Assembly (NCBI RefSeq): GCF_900129425.1
Contig: NZ_LT670817.1
Location: forward strand, 2,294,001 to 2,358,000
Source: Bradyrhizobium erythrophlei
GTDB lineage: Bacteria; Pseudomonadota; Alphaproteobacteria; Rhizobiales; Xanthobacteraceae
Direction: 5' to 3'
DNA length: 64,000 nucleotides
In this document: positions 36,184 to 45,079 of the stretch, piece after piece
How positions within the stretch are numbered: the first letter of the stretch is position 1
Layout of the letters: the number at the start of each line of letters is the position of its first letter
Notes under the pieces: model-generated
Told to the model about the DNA's origin: nothing
Database searches by the model: none
Seen by the model: only the letters and a program-made list of their open reading frames with translations
Position numbers and translations under genes: made by a program

Positions 36184-37236
36184 TCAGGCCGACGAACGTT
36201 TTAGAATTTCGAATTTGAGCTCGAGGCTCTGGCCCGGCGATTCAAGCCCACCCGGCTGCAGCCGTCTAATGAGCGTGTGGGCAGCCAATGCCCCCAGATC
36301 GAATTCAGGCTGCCGAACCGTCGTCAGACCGAGCAGCTTCGCGGCGGGAATATCGTCGAATCCGACGATGGCAATATCGTCGGGAACGGACAGGCCGGCG
36401 GCACGCGCAGCTACCATTGCTCCCACTGCAAGCATGTCATTTGCGCAGAAGATCGCCGTCGCGCGATTGCGCGTTTCCGAGAGGATCTCACCCATGGCGC
36501 GGGCGCCGGATTGCTCCGAGTACCGGCCATCGGTAACGAATTTCGGAACAAGTCCGGCTGCGCGCATCACGGAAGCGTAACCGAATGCGCGGCGAGGGCT
36601 CGGCCCGACCTCTGCCAGGATCATCGTGATGCGTTGGTGGCCGCGCTCGATCAGATATCGCGTCATCGCCGCCGAAGCTTCCGCGTTGTCGATATACACG
36701 CTGTCGATCGGCAACGGTCCTTTCGGCTTGTGCTGGCTCTCGAGGCGGACGATCGGGATCCCCTTTTGCGCCAGCGTGGCCAGCTGCGGAGCGCGCAGGT
36801 GAAAGAACGTTCCTACGACGCCGTCGGCGCGCCCCTGGAGAAGCCAGCTTGCTGCCCGCTCTTCGCCTTCGGCACGACCGTCCGTGTCAAAGATGAGCAC
36901 GTCATAACCGGCGGTGGCAGCGACCGATTGCAGGCCCCGAACAAGTCCCGGATAAAACGGATTGGTGATGTCGGGGATGACACATGCGAGCGCCATTGTC
37001 CGCGCGCTGCGGAGCATGCGGGCCAGATGATTGGGCTGATAGCCGAGTTCACCCGCCAGCTTGAGGATGCGGGCGCGCGTCGCCGCCGGGACCGATGGCG
37101 TTTCCGTCTTGTTGAGTACCATCGAGACAGCCGCCTGCGAAACGCCGGCGGCTGCCGCGATATCCTTCTGGGTCGGGCGAACGGCTGCGCGTTTATCGCG
37201 CCTGCCTTCCCGCGGTCTCCTTGTTGACGCCATCAT
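36184..37236 (-). CDS. LacI-family transcriptional repressor
   Basis: 350 residues. N-terminal HTH PTQKDIAAAAGVSQAAVSMVLN (residues about 22-43), hinge with YQPNHLARMLRS, then a periplasmic-binding-like effector domain ending GFDDIPAAKLLGLTTVRQP. It is first in a minus-strand unit with the two glycohydrolases and divergent from the binding-protein/permease genes. A palindrome with a central CG between the two units is its likely operator. Confidence 0.9.
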   Translation of the reverse strand: MMASTRRPREGRRDKRAAVRPTQKDIAAAAGVSQAAVSMVLNKTETPSVPAATRARILKLAGELGYQPNHLARMLRSARTMALACVIPDITNPFYPGLVRGLQSVAATAGYDVLIFDTDGRAEGEERAASWLLQGRADGVVGTFFHLRAPQLATLAQKGIPIVRLESQHKPKGPLPIDSVYIDNAEASAAMTRYLIERGHQRITMILAEVGPSPRRAFGYASVMRAAGLVPKFVTDGRYSEQSGARAMGEILSETRNRATAIFCANDMLAVGAMVAARAAGLSVPDDIAIVGFDDIPAAKLLGLTTVRQPEFDLGALAAHTLIRRLQPGGLESPGQSLELKFEILKRSSA

Positions 37237-37258
37237 TGTCGTTAGTTATACGTATTAC
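37224..37258 (+). promoter_or_regulatory. Promoter and overlapping LacI-type operator for the ABC genes
   Basis: TTGACG at 37224-37229 and TATACG at 37247-37252 have 17-bp spacing and read towards the binding-protein gene. GTTATACGTATTAC at 37245-37258 is a 12-of-14 palindrome with a central CG, the classical form of LacI/GalR operators, and it covers the -10. The -35 lies inside the first codons of the divergent lacI-type gene. A repressor bound here would block the transporter promoter. Confidence 0.6.
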
Positions 37259-37313
37259 AAAACTAAATCAACTTCCCGAAACATCCGCCATCGGGATAAG
37301 AGAGGACGCCGCC

Positions 37314-38657
37314 ATGCCATGGTCCCGACGCCAGGTCGTTGCCGCCATCCCCGCCGCCACTCTCGCAGCCGGTTTGCCGCGAGGGCCGGCCATCGCGCAG
37401 GACGGACCCAAGGTGGTTACGTTCTGGTTCGGGCAAGCGAATTCGGACGGTCAAGCTGCGCTGCGGAATGATCTTGTTGAGGCCTTCAACGCGTCACAGG
37501 ACAAATACCGGCTGCAGCTGGAGGTGAAGGGCGCCGCGGTCAATAACCTCCTGAAGGTCGCGTTGGTCGCAGGCAGGGGTCCCGACATCGTGCAGACCGC
37601 AGGTCCCGCTTATCTCACCGCGATCGCCAATGCCGGCCAGGTGCTTCCGCTCAACGAATTCGCCGACAGGTTCAAATGGAAGGAGCGCTTCCTGCCGGCG
37701 TTGCTCAACACCGGCGTTTACGGCGACAAGCTTTACGCGCTGCCGCGCGACTACGAGTCGATGCACCTGTTCTACAATAAGGAAGTTTTCAAACAGAACG
37801 GCTGGAAGCTGCCGACCAATCGCGCCGAGTTCGAGCAAATCGCGGACGCCGCCCTGGCGAAGGGAATCATACCGTTTGGCGCCGGCAATGCGGATTGGAA
37901 GGGCGTCAACGAGTGGCTGATGACCGTGTTCTTCAACAATGTCGCCGGCCCCGACAATGTCCGCAAGGCACTCTCGGGCGACATGCCGTGGACGGCGGCG
38001 CCGTTCGTCGAGGCCGTTGAACTCTCGAAAGCGTGGTACCAGAAGGGATATTTCGGCAAAAACTACTTTTCGCTGACGATCGAACAGAGTTTTTTGCAAG
38101 TTGTCAGCGGCAAGGCGGCGATGGCCTTCAACGGAACATGGTCCTTCGGAACCAAATCCTACGGCATGTCAAGGCCCGATACGGTAATGGATGTCGTCCC
38201 CATTCCTGGTCTCAGTCCGGCGGTAACGTCGCCGCTGGTGCATCTGGCGTGCGGCGCGACGCTCTCGATCGCGAAGAACTCGCAGAATGCCGAAGGCGCT
38301 GCGGCCGTGTTCGAGTTCATGCTGTCGCGGAGTTTCTATCAGAACATGAATCGCGACTGGCCGGGCAAGTGGGCGCTGCCGGTGAAGGATCTCCCGCCTG
38401 AACTGCTGCAGGGAATCGGCTACCCGCTGTTCGAGAAGACGATCGCGGGGTTGCACGAAGCATTCAGCAAGGGACAATACGGCTTCACCACCTGGACATT
38501 CTGGCCGAACGCAACCAATAGCTATGTGATGGAAGGCATCGAGCAGGTGTGGCTTAACCGGATCTCGACCGATGATTATCTCAACCACGTCCAGACGGTG
38601 TTCAGCCAGGAATTCAGGGAAGGCAAGGTGCCGCCGCTTCCTCCCCGAGCTGCCTGA
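37314..38657 (+). CDS. Extracellular solute-binding protein family 1 (sugar-type ABC importer)
   Basis: 447 residues from the ATG at 37314 (AGAGGA ribosome site); an in-frame start at 37221 would lie over the promoter. The N-terminus SRRQVVAAIPAATLAAGLP may be a Tat or Sec signal, cleaved near AIAQ (residue 29). The mature part VVTFWFGQANSDGQ, LVAGRGPDIVQTAGP and ALPRDYESMHLFYNKEVF is the MalE/UgpB-like pattern of sugar and glycoside binders. It lies 8 bases before the first permease. Confidence 0.88.
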   Translation: MPWSRRQVVAAIPAATLAAGLPRGPAIAQDGPKVVTFWFGQANSDGQAALRNDLVEAFNASQDKYRLQLEVKGAAVNNLLKVALVAGRGPDIVQTAGPAYLTAIANAGQVLPLNEFADRFKWKERFLPALLNTGVYGDKLYALPRDYESMHLFYNKEVFKQNGWKLPTNRAEFEQIADAALAKGIIPFGAGNADWKGVNEWLMTVFFNNVAGPDNVRKALSGDMPWTAAPFVEAVELSKAWYQKGYFGKNYFSLTIEQSFLQVVSGKAAMAFNGTWSFGTKSYGMSRPDTVMDVVPIPGLSPAVTSPLVHLACGATLSIAKNSQNAEGAAAVFEFMLSRSFYQNMNRDWPGKWALPVKDLPPELLQGIGYPLFEKTIAGLHEAFSKGQYGFTTWTFWPNATNSYVMEGIEQVWLNRISTDDYLNHVQTVFSQEFREGKVPPLPPRAA

Positions 38658-38665
38658 GCAACGCG

Positions 38666-39514
38666 ATGTGGCTGTTCGCGCTTCCCGCGCTGCTGATCAA
38701 CGTCTGCATCATCATGGTGCCTGCTTTGCTGACCCTGATGATGGCTTTCTTTGCCTGGGACGGCGTCGGCGTGCCGGTGTGGGCGGGACTGGCCAACTTC
38801 CAGCACATGTTTGGCGACCCTGTCTTCTGGTCGGCGCTGACAAATAATTTCATCTGGACAGCTATCTTCCTGACGGTTCCGGTCTGCCTCGCACTGGTCG
38901 TTGCCACGGCACTATTGATGTCGCCCCGTTCGCGCGCCGTTGTTCAGCCCATCATCTTTCTGCCGCGAATTCTCGCGGTTGCCGTCTCCGGGCGCATCTT
39001 CCAGGGCATGATCTTCAGCCCGGCGACCGGTCTGGTGGCATGGCTGAACGAGCGAGGATTCTCGATCGCCGATCCGCTCGCCGATCCCGACCGGTCGCTC
39101 TACGCCGTCGCTGCCGTCGATATCTGGCACTGGTGGGGTTTCCTGGCGGTCGTGTTCCTCGCGGCGATGCGGCAGATCAGCATCGACCAGATTGAAGCGG
39201 CGCGGCTCGACGGCGCCGGTTTCTTTGCACTGTTGCGTTACGTTTTAGTACCTGGAATTCGGTCGACGCTTGCGCTGATGCTGATCCTGACCGTGATCTG
39301 GTCGTTCCAGGTGTTCGAATTCATCTTCATTGTCACGCAGGGCGGCCCCGCATACGGAAGCGAAGTTCTCGCGACGCTGGCCTACCGACACGCCTTCTTC
39401 GAAGGCGATGTCGGACAGGCAGCCGCCGCTGCCGGCGTCATGAGTCTGTTCGGCTTGTGCGCGACAGCCGCCTATCTCTGGCTTCAGAGCCGCGACAGCG
39501 CGAACGCCACATGA
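38666..39514 (+). CDS. Sugar-type ABC permease 1 (MalF/UgpA-like)
   Basis: 282 residues, about six hydrophobic helices beginning at WLFALPALLINVCIIMVPAL, and the permease loop IDQIEAARLDGAGFFALLRYVLVP. It pairs with the next gene (ATGA overlap at 39511). No MalK/UgpC-type ATPase is encoded in the locus. Confidence 0.88.
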   Translation: MWLFALPALLINVCIIMVPALLTLMMAFFAWDGVGVPVWAGLANFQHMFGDPVFWSALTNNFIWTAIFLTVPVCLALVVATALLMSPRSRAVVQPIIFLPRILAVAVSGRIFQGMIFSPATGLVAWLNERGFSIADPLADPDRSLYAVAAVDIWHWWGFLAVVFLAAMRQISIDQIEAARLDGAGFFALLRYVLVPGIRSTLALMLILTVIWSFQVFEFIFIVTQGGPAYGSEVLATLAYRHAFFEGDVGQAAAAAGVMSLFGLCATAAYLWLQSRDSANAT

Positions 39515-40338
39515 CCGGCGAGCGATTGAGCAAAACATTCAGCCTGGCGCTGATCGGGATCGCATCGTTTGCCTCTCTGTTCCCAATCGCGCTCGCGGTC
39601 ATGAACGCGCTGAAGACGACGGTCGAGATCACCGGCAACCCGCTTGCCCCGCCGACGCGATTTCATCTGGAGAATTTCACCTCGGCGTGGCAAAGCGCGG
39701 CCCTCGGCCCGAGCCTCCTTCACAGCGCCGAAGTGGCGGCGCTCACCATCCTGTTGGTCTGCCTCACGGCGGCTCCCTGCGCATATGTGCTGGCGCGCCA
39801 GCAAGGCAAGGGATGGCGTATCCTGACGTTCTATTTCATGGCCTCCATTACGGTGCCGGTGCAGCTTTATTTATATCCTCTGTACTTCATCTTCGCCAGG
39901 CTCGGCCTCGTGAACTCTATTCCCGGCGTTGCGTTGATCTACACTGCGATGTTCTCGCCGTTCGCTATTTTTTTGCTGCGGACCTACGTCATTTCGATCC
40001 CATTCGCGCTCGAAGAAGCGGCCCAGGTCGACGGAGCGACGCCGTGGCAGATGTTCTTCTATGTCATCCTGCCGATGATGCGGCCGGGTCTGCTGACGGT
40101 TGCAATCATCGTGGGGCTGAATGCATGGAATGAATTCGTTATCGCGGTAACATTTCTGCAAGACGACAGCACCATCACGGCGATCGTGAAGTTCTATAAC
40201 CTGACCGGACAGTATTCCACCGACTGGGGCCAAATGCTCGCCGCAGCGGTGACGATCGTGTTGCCCGTTGTGCTGGTCTTCATATTTCTGCAGCGCCGCT
40301 TTATCGACGGCATGACGGCCGGCGCGGTCAAGTCATAA
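39511..40338 (+). CDS. Sugar-type ABC permease 2 (MalG/UgpE-like)
   Basis: 275 residues from the ATG overlapping the previous stop. Helices include LALIGIASFASLFPIALAVM, and the EAA loop is LEEAAQVDGATPWQMFFYVILPMM. It ends the plus-strand unit. Because no ATPase follows, the pair must share a multi-task MsmX/UgpC-like ATPase encoded elsewhere. Confidence 0.88.
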   Translation: MTGERLSKTFSLALIGIASFASLFPIALAVMNALKTTVEITGNPLAPPTRFHLENFTSAWQSAALGPSLLHSAEVAALTILLVCLTAAPCAYVLARQQGKGWRILTFYFMASITVPVQLYLYPLYFIFARLGLVNSIPGVALIYTAMFSPFAIFLLRTYVISIPFALEEAAQVDGATPWQMFFYVILPMMRPGLLTVAIIVGLNAWNEFVIAVTFLQDDSTITAIVKFYNLTGQYSTDWGQMLAAAVTIVLPVVLVFIFLQRRFIDGMTAGAVKS

Positions 40339-40385
40339 CAGGACCCAAGCGGTACTTGTTGCTCATTTGCCTGACGCGCTTCGGT

Positions 40386-40619
40386 GGCCGTCAGATCGTC
40401 CGCGCTGCGACGGGTATTTTTTCGCAGCAGGACGGTTAGCGCCCAGCTGATGGAAAGCGTGCCGGTGAACACGATCGCGAATTTGACGAAGGCCGGGAAG
40501 GCTGGATCGTAAACGACGTGTTGCGGCCAGATCAGGGGAATGAAGTGCAAGAGGTAAATGCCGTAAGCCTGCGGCTGCATCGCGTCGAGCAGCCAAAACG
40601 GGGATCGATCGAAACGCAG
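40386..40619 (-). pseudogene. Fragment of an acyltransferase gene (duplicate 3' end)
   Basis: The minus-strand reading LLDAMQPQAYGIYLLHFIPLIW... and FPAFVKFAIVF.GTLSISWALTVLLRK matches the last ~75 residues of the intact acyltransferase at 41839-43029. Nucleotide identity to 41830-42064 is high (I estimate near 88 percent by eye). An extra A in the run near 40418-40423 shifts the frame before the normal end, so the original C-terminus is lost. No start or upstream part of the gene is present. It is a remnant of a duplication. Confidence 0.8.
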
Positions 40620-40631
40620 CGGGCGTGGCCG

Positions 40632-41618
40632 CTATTCGATCACCTCATCAGCGCGGGCAAGGAGGAGGGGCGGGATAACGAGGCCGATTTTCTTCGCAGT
40701 CTGAAGGTTAAGCCGCAGACTGAAGGTCACGGGTTGCTGGATCGGAATCTCGGACGCTTTTTCCCCGTGTAGAATCTTGTCAACCACCGCTGCCGAACGA
40801 CGAAAAATGTCGGCGTGGTTCGGGCCGTAGGCGAGGAGTGCGCCCGCTGTCGCTTCGTCGAGATTGCTGCCCATGTACGGCAAGCGGCTTTTGAGCGCCA
40901 GGTCAGCGAGCCGTCCTCGCGAATTGAAGATCATTGAATCCGGAGCGCTCGCGATGGCATCGAGGCGTCGGGTGCTTGCGCTCTCCATGGCAACATCGAG
41001 CTCGGCGGGCGTGCGCGCTTCGAGCACGACCGTTTCGACCCCGAAGACGGTGGCGGCGGCACGGTACTCCTCGAAGACTCGGGGTGGGCTCTGTCCGCCG
41101 GGATGCACGATCAAGCCCATCCGTTTCAGGGACGGCACCGTATCTTTGAACGTCTGAACCCTCTTGGCCGTGAGATCTTCCGAGACGTTCGACATGCCGG
41201 TCAGATTGCTGCCGGGGCGCGCCAGACTCTCGGCAAGCCCGCTGCCGACCGGATCGGCTACGATAACGAAGACGACTGGAATGGTGCTGGTCGCCTGCTG
41301 GGCCGCACGCGCGGCCGGGAGTATGGAGGCCATGAGGGCATCCACTTTCAGGCCGACAAGTTCCCGGGCGAGGGACGGGAACCTTTCGTACTGCTCGTGA
41401 GCGTATCGGTGCTCGAACAGAATGGTCTGCCCGTCGACGTAGCCTAAATCCTTGAAGCCCTGGATGAGTGATGCGAAGTAAGCGCCTTCCTCTTCAGCGC
41501 TTCCTGCGTGCCAAAGCATGCCGACTTTAGGAATTCTCCCGGGAGCTTGCGCGTTGGCGCAGCTTGACCAGGCAAAACTTGCCATGCCCAGCGCTTTGAA
41601 TAGCTCTCGCCGATTCAT
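40632..41618 (-). CDS. ABC-type substrate-binding protein (TrpX-like, PF04392)
   Basis: 328 residues from the ATG at 41618; N-terminus MNRRELFKALGMASFAWSSC then ANAQAPG gives a signal sequence. The motifs VGMLWHAGSAEEE, YVDGQTILFEHRYA and VFVIVADPVGSGLAESLARPG are typical of the ABC_sub_bind family. In its usual setting this gene has a permease and an ATPase beside it; here there are none, a common orphan arrangement in Bradyrhizobium. It lies between the acyltransferase gene and a fragment copy of that gene's end. Confidence 0.85.
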   Translation of the reverse strand: MNRRELFKALGMASFAWSSCANAQAPGRIPKVGMLWHAGSAEEEGAYFASLIQGFKDLGYVDGQTILFEHRYAHEQYERFPSLARELVGLKVDALMASILPAARAAQQATSTIPVVFVIVADPVGSGLAESLARPGSNLTGMSNVSEDLTAKRVQTFKDTVPSLKRMGLIVHPGGQSPPRVFEEYRAAATVFGVETVVLEARTPAELDVAMESASTRRLDAIASAPDSMIFNSRGRLADLALKSRLPYMGSNLDEATAGALLAYGPNHADIFRRSAAVVDKILHGEKASEIPIQQPVTFSLRLNLQTAKKIGLVIPPLLLARADEVIE

Positions 41619-41829
41619 TCGGTTTAGTTCCCGGTGTTTGCCGATGGCCCTGCGTGTCGAGATGAACTTCAATGTGGCCGAAAGCCGCCTTCGCGTCAAA
41701 CCGCAGAAGCCACAGCCGCGGCCCGGCGATGACGCTTTTTACGCGCTCGACCAGGCCCCAGGCTAGATCGCCGGACGTAGGCGCGCTCCATGGGCCGAGG
41801 CAGGCCCGCCCAAGAGTTCGACCAGTCTT

Positions 41830-42064
41830 GTGTGGCCGTCAGATCGTCCGCGCGACGACGGGTATCTTTCGTAGCAGGACGGTCAGCGCCCAGCTGATGG
41901 AAAGCGTGCCGGCGAACACGATCGCGAATTTGACGAAAGCCGGGAAGGCTGGGTCATAGACGGCGTATTGCAGCCAGATCAGGGGAATGAAGTGCAGGAG
42001 GTAAATGCCGTAGGCCTGGGGCTGCATCGCGTCGAGCAGCCGAAACGAAGATCGAGCGAAGCGC
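41830..42064. repeat. Direct repeat partner of 40386-40619 (3' end of acyltransferase gene)
   Basis: This stretch begins GTGGCCGTCAGATCGTC and runs through the C-terminal coding part of the acyltransferase. It is the intact counterpart of the degenerate copy about 1.4 kb to the left in the same orientation. The two direct repeats bracket the TrpX-like gene. Confidence 0.75.
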
Positions 42065-43029
42065 AGGAAAACAGCGGGGACCGTGAACGTCATCGCCGCG
42101 CTGAAGGTCGCAAAGGCGAGACCATAGGCCGTGTGCCACCAAAGCGGTGGCGATTCGAAATTCGATATCCAATTGTGGTGCGCATAGACCAGAAGCAGGA
42201 TTACGCCATAGGAGGCAAGCGCAAAGGCGAGCCACACCATCCAGCGCCTTGCCAACGCGCCATTTTCCGCAAGCAGCCCGGCGCTCAAGCCGGCCTCACC
42301 GACCCCGACGCCGGCCAAGAAATATCCGGCATAGAGCAGGATGCGGCTGGTCTGAATCGGCAGCGGATAATGGCCGGGCACCAGCCAGGCTGAGTCGCCG
42401 AAGACCAGGCGCATCGGCAGATAGATGACGATCGTGAAAGCCAGGAATGCAGCGAAAGCGGTCATCGGCCGATCACGCAGGGTGTCAATGAATTGCCCGA
42501 GCGCTCCGATCGCCCGGTGTGCCGCGGCCCACAGCAATGCGGCGATCGCGTCGAGCGTCAGCAACACCCACAAGAACCACGCCGCCCCTGACGGCCAGGG
42601 GCCGATCGTGATCGTGTGCCACCAGAAATGAAAGAAATTGAAGTCCGTTGTTTCCGCTGTGTGATAGCGCACGAAGCTCGGATAATAGGCGATCGGTATC
42701 ACGACGAAGATCGAGACCAGAAACGGCACTCCCAGCCGCCACGCGCGCCTGCGCAGGTAGATCGCCGGCCCCCATCGCGTCAGGCTGCCGCTGACGAACC
42801 ATCCGGAAATAAAGAACATGCAGGCCATGAAGAAGCTGTCATTGAACAGCACGACCAGATCGAAGCCGAGCCAGCGCATACGGTCGCCATTGCCGAAATA
42901 GCTGTAGTTGATGACCGCGTGGTGCAGCACCACCAGCAGCGTGATGAGGGTACGCGCCCGGTCGAGCGCGGCGATGCGCGCCGGCGCCGCCACGGTCTGA
43001 TCTCTGGCGTCTGGCTTGTGCAGCATCAT
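41839..43029 (-). CDS. Acyltransferase-3-family membrane protein
   Basis: 396 residues with about ten hydrophobic helices. ALDRARTLITLLVVLHHAVINY carries the conserved catalytic His near residue 43, and FFISGWFVSGSLTRWG and YLRRRAWRLGVPF follow as in family members that O-acylate sugars, glucans or peptidoglycan. It is a single gene. The 3' end has been duplicated to the left of the adjacent binding-protein gene. Confidence 0.85.
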   Translation of the reverse strand: MMLHKPDARDQTVAAPARIAALDRARTLITLLVVLHHAVINYSYFGNGDRMRWLGFDLVVLFNDSFFMACMFFISGWFVSGSLTRWGPAIYLRRRAWRLGVPFLVSIFVVIPIAYYPSFVRYHTAETTDFNFFHFWWHTITIGPWPSGAAWFLWVLLTLDAIAALLWAAAHRAIGALGQFIDTLRDRPMTAFAAFLAFTIVIYLPMRLVFGDSAWLVPGHYPLPIQTSRILLYAGYFLAGVGVGEAGLSAGLLAENGALARRWMVWLAFALASYGVILLLVYAHHNWISNFESPPLWWHTAYGLAFATFSAAMTFTVPAVFLRFARSSFRLLDAMQPQAYGIYLLHFIPLIWLQYAVYDPAFPAFVKFAIVFAGTLSISWALTVLLRKIPVVARTI

Positions 43030-43233
43030 TTCTCAAGGGTAGATGATCTTCTCTGGCGTCGCGATCACATGCATGCGAGCAGAGGGGGAGTTCTGGCTGA
43101 CGACGAAGACCACATTTTCCGCGCGACCGGCCACGATGTGGACGCCGCCGGAGCTGTCGCCGGCGGCCTCACCGCACAATCGGCGTCGACGCTGCCGGTT
43201 AACTGGAAATAATTGCGCGCGCCCATTCGTCTT

Positions 43234-44016
43234 CTAGGCGGTGGGACCGAGCCCCAGGCTCGCGTAGATCCGCCGCGCATAGGCGCCGAATTCGTCGGTG
43301 GTCTTGATCGGCAGCGCGCGCGGAAACGGCAGGTCGATCGGGAAATATTCCGCCATCCGTGCCGGACCGGCGGTAAGGACGGCGCAATGCGAGGCGAGAA
43401 ACACGGCTTCCTGGATGCTGTGGGTCACAAAAATGATGGTCTTGCCGCTTTCGCGCCAGATCCGCAGCATCTCCAGGTTCATCTGCTCCCTTGTCAGCGC
43501 ATCGAGCGCGCCGAACGGCTCATCCATCAGGATCAGTTTCGGATCGTGGATAAAGGCGCGGGCGATCGCGGTACGCTGCTGCATGCCGCCGGACAATTGC
43601 TGCGGATACTTGTCCTCATGGCCGGCGAGCCCGACCAGATTGAGGAGATCGCGCGCCCGCTCCCGGGCGGCCTTGATCGGCAGGCCGACGATCTCTGCCG
43701 GCAACAGCACATTGTCGAGGATGGTCCGCCACTTCAAGAGAAGCGCCTGCTGGAACACCATGCCGATGTCGCGCGCGGGGTCGAACGGCGTGCGGGCGTT
43801 GCCGATCTGGATACTGCCGCCGTCGGCGTCGTGCAGCCCGGCAAGGATTTTCAGCACGGTGGTCTTGCCGCAGCCGGACGGCCCAACCAGCGAGATCAGC
43901 TCGCCCTCCTGCACATCCATGGTGACGTCGGAGACCGCGAGAAATTCTGTACCTTGCGAACGGTAGACCTTCCGCACGTTGCGCAGCCGGATAAAGGGCT
44001 CCTGCGGCTCGCTCAT
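43234..44016 (-). CDS. ABC transporter ATP-binding protein (NitT/TauT/SsuB-like)
   Basis: 260 residues from the ATG at 44016, which overlaps the preceding stop; another ATG three codons earlier is possible. Walker A GPSGCGKTT near residue 46, signature LSGGMQQRTAIARAF near 141, Walker B LILMDEPFGALD near 161, and switch His in FVTHSIQEA. It is the last gene of a five-gene minus-strand operon; the permease is the first gene and the binding protein lies beyond the TetR gene. Confidence 0.9.
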   Translation of the reverse strand: MSEPQEPFIRLRNVRKVYRSQGTEFLAVSDVTMDVQEGELISLVGPSGCGKTTVLKILAGLHDADGGSIQIGNARTPFDPARDIGMVFQQALLLKWRTILDNVLLPAEIVGLPIKAARERARDLLNLVGLAGHEDKYPQQLSGGMQQRTAIARAFIHDPKLILMDEPFGALDALTREQMNLEMLRIWRESGKTIIFVTHSIQEAVFLASHCAVLTAGPARMAEYFPIDLPFPRALPIKTTDEFGAYARRIYASLGLGPTA

Positions 44017-45068
44017 GCGAGCCATCTCTCGAGATTGGAAGTGATGAGATCGTCGTCGCTGAGATCGGCGTGCTCGTTGCAGACGCGGTCGATCTCCTGC
44101 AACTGGCCGGGGCTCAGGCCCTCGGCGGGATCGAGACACCAGATTCCCTCGAGCAGCCCCTGCCGCCGCAGGACTTCGTGGCAGCCGGCGATGCAGCCGT
44201 GAAAATTGTTGGCGACGTCGAAGAACGCGCTGTTGCAGTCGGTGACGCGGGCATCCAGCGCCAGCAGGTCCGCAGGCACCGTGTCCTTGTGGCGCGCGGC
44301 GCGGCACCTCTCGAATTGCTTGATGGCGCTCGCGGTCCACACCGACCAGTGGCCGAGCAGGCCGCCGCGGAAATAGGCCCTGGTGGTGACGCCGCGATCG
44401 CGCAGGTCGAACGGCAACGTGAGGTCGAGCAGGATATGGTCGTCATTTCCCGTATAGAGCGCGATGCGGTCGAGCGCGCCGGCGGCGGCAACGCCGCGCA
44501 ACACGTCGAGCGTCCGGTAGCGGTTGAACGGCGCGATCTTGATGGCGATGACGTTGTCGATTCCGGCAAAACGCCGCCAGAAATCCGCGCTGAGGACGAC
44601 GCCGCCGACCGCCGGTTGCAGATAAAATCCGACCAGCGGAATTTCGCGCGCCACCGCCTCGCAATGGGCGATGATCTCGTCTTCGGAGGCCGATTTCATC
44701 GCCGCGAGGCTGAGCAGTCCGGCATGATAGCCGATGCCGAGCGCGGTTTGTGCTTCGGAGACGGCCTGTCGCGTCGGGCCGGCGAGACCTGCGACCAGCG
44801 CCAGCGGCCGCGTGCTCCAGTCCGCCGCGGTCACCGCGGCCAGTTCCAGCACCGGCCGGTACAGGCCGACCTCGCGGATCGCGAATTGCGTGGTGTGGAC
44901 GCCGACCGCAAGGCCGCCGGCGCCGGCGTCGATGTAATAGCGCGTCAGCGCCCGCTGGTGAATGGGGTCCAGTGCACGGCCGGCGTCGAGCGCCAGCGGG
45001 TGCGCCGGGATCACCGTGCCGTCGGCGATCAGGCGCCGCACATCGGATTTCATCTGGCTATGATGCAT
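44013..45068 (-). CDS. Dihydrodipicolinate synthase/N-acetylneuraminate lyase-family aldolase
   Basis: 351 residues, TIM barrel, about 50 longer than DapA. IPAHPLALDAGRALD at the N-terminus, PLVGFYLQPAVGG near 145 (Tyr) and VIAIKIAPFNRYRT near 175, where the Lys should form the Schiff base. Members cleave or join pyruvate and other keto acids. Its place in a transport operon suggests it degrades the imported compound, not lysine biosynthesis. It overlaps the ATPase by 4 bases. Confidence 0.85.
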   Translation of the reverse strand: MHHSQMKSDVRRLIADGTVIPAHPLALDAGRALDPIHQRALTRYYIDAGAGGLAVGVHTTQFAIREVGLYRPVLELAAVTAADWSTRPLALVAGLAGPTRQAVSEAQTALGIGYHAGLLSLAAMKSASEDEIIAHCEAVAREIPLVGFYLQPAVGGVVLSADFWRRFAGIDNVIAIKIAPFNRYRTLDVLRGVAAAGALDRIALYTGNDDHILLDLTLPFDLRDRGVTTRAYFRGGLLGHWSVWTASAIKQFERCRAARHKDTVPADLLALDARVTDCNSAFFDVANNFHGCIAGCHEVLRRQGLLEGIWCLDPAEGLSPGQLQEIDRVCNEHADLSDDDLITSNLERWLA

Positions 45069-45079
45069 GGCGCCAATTC

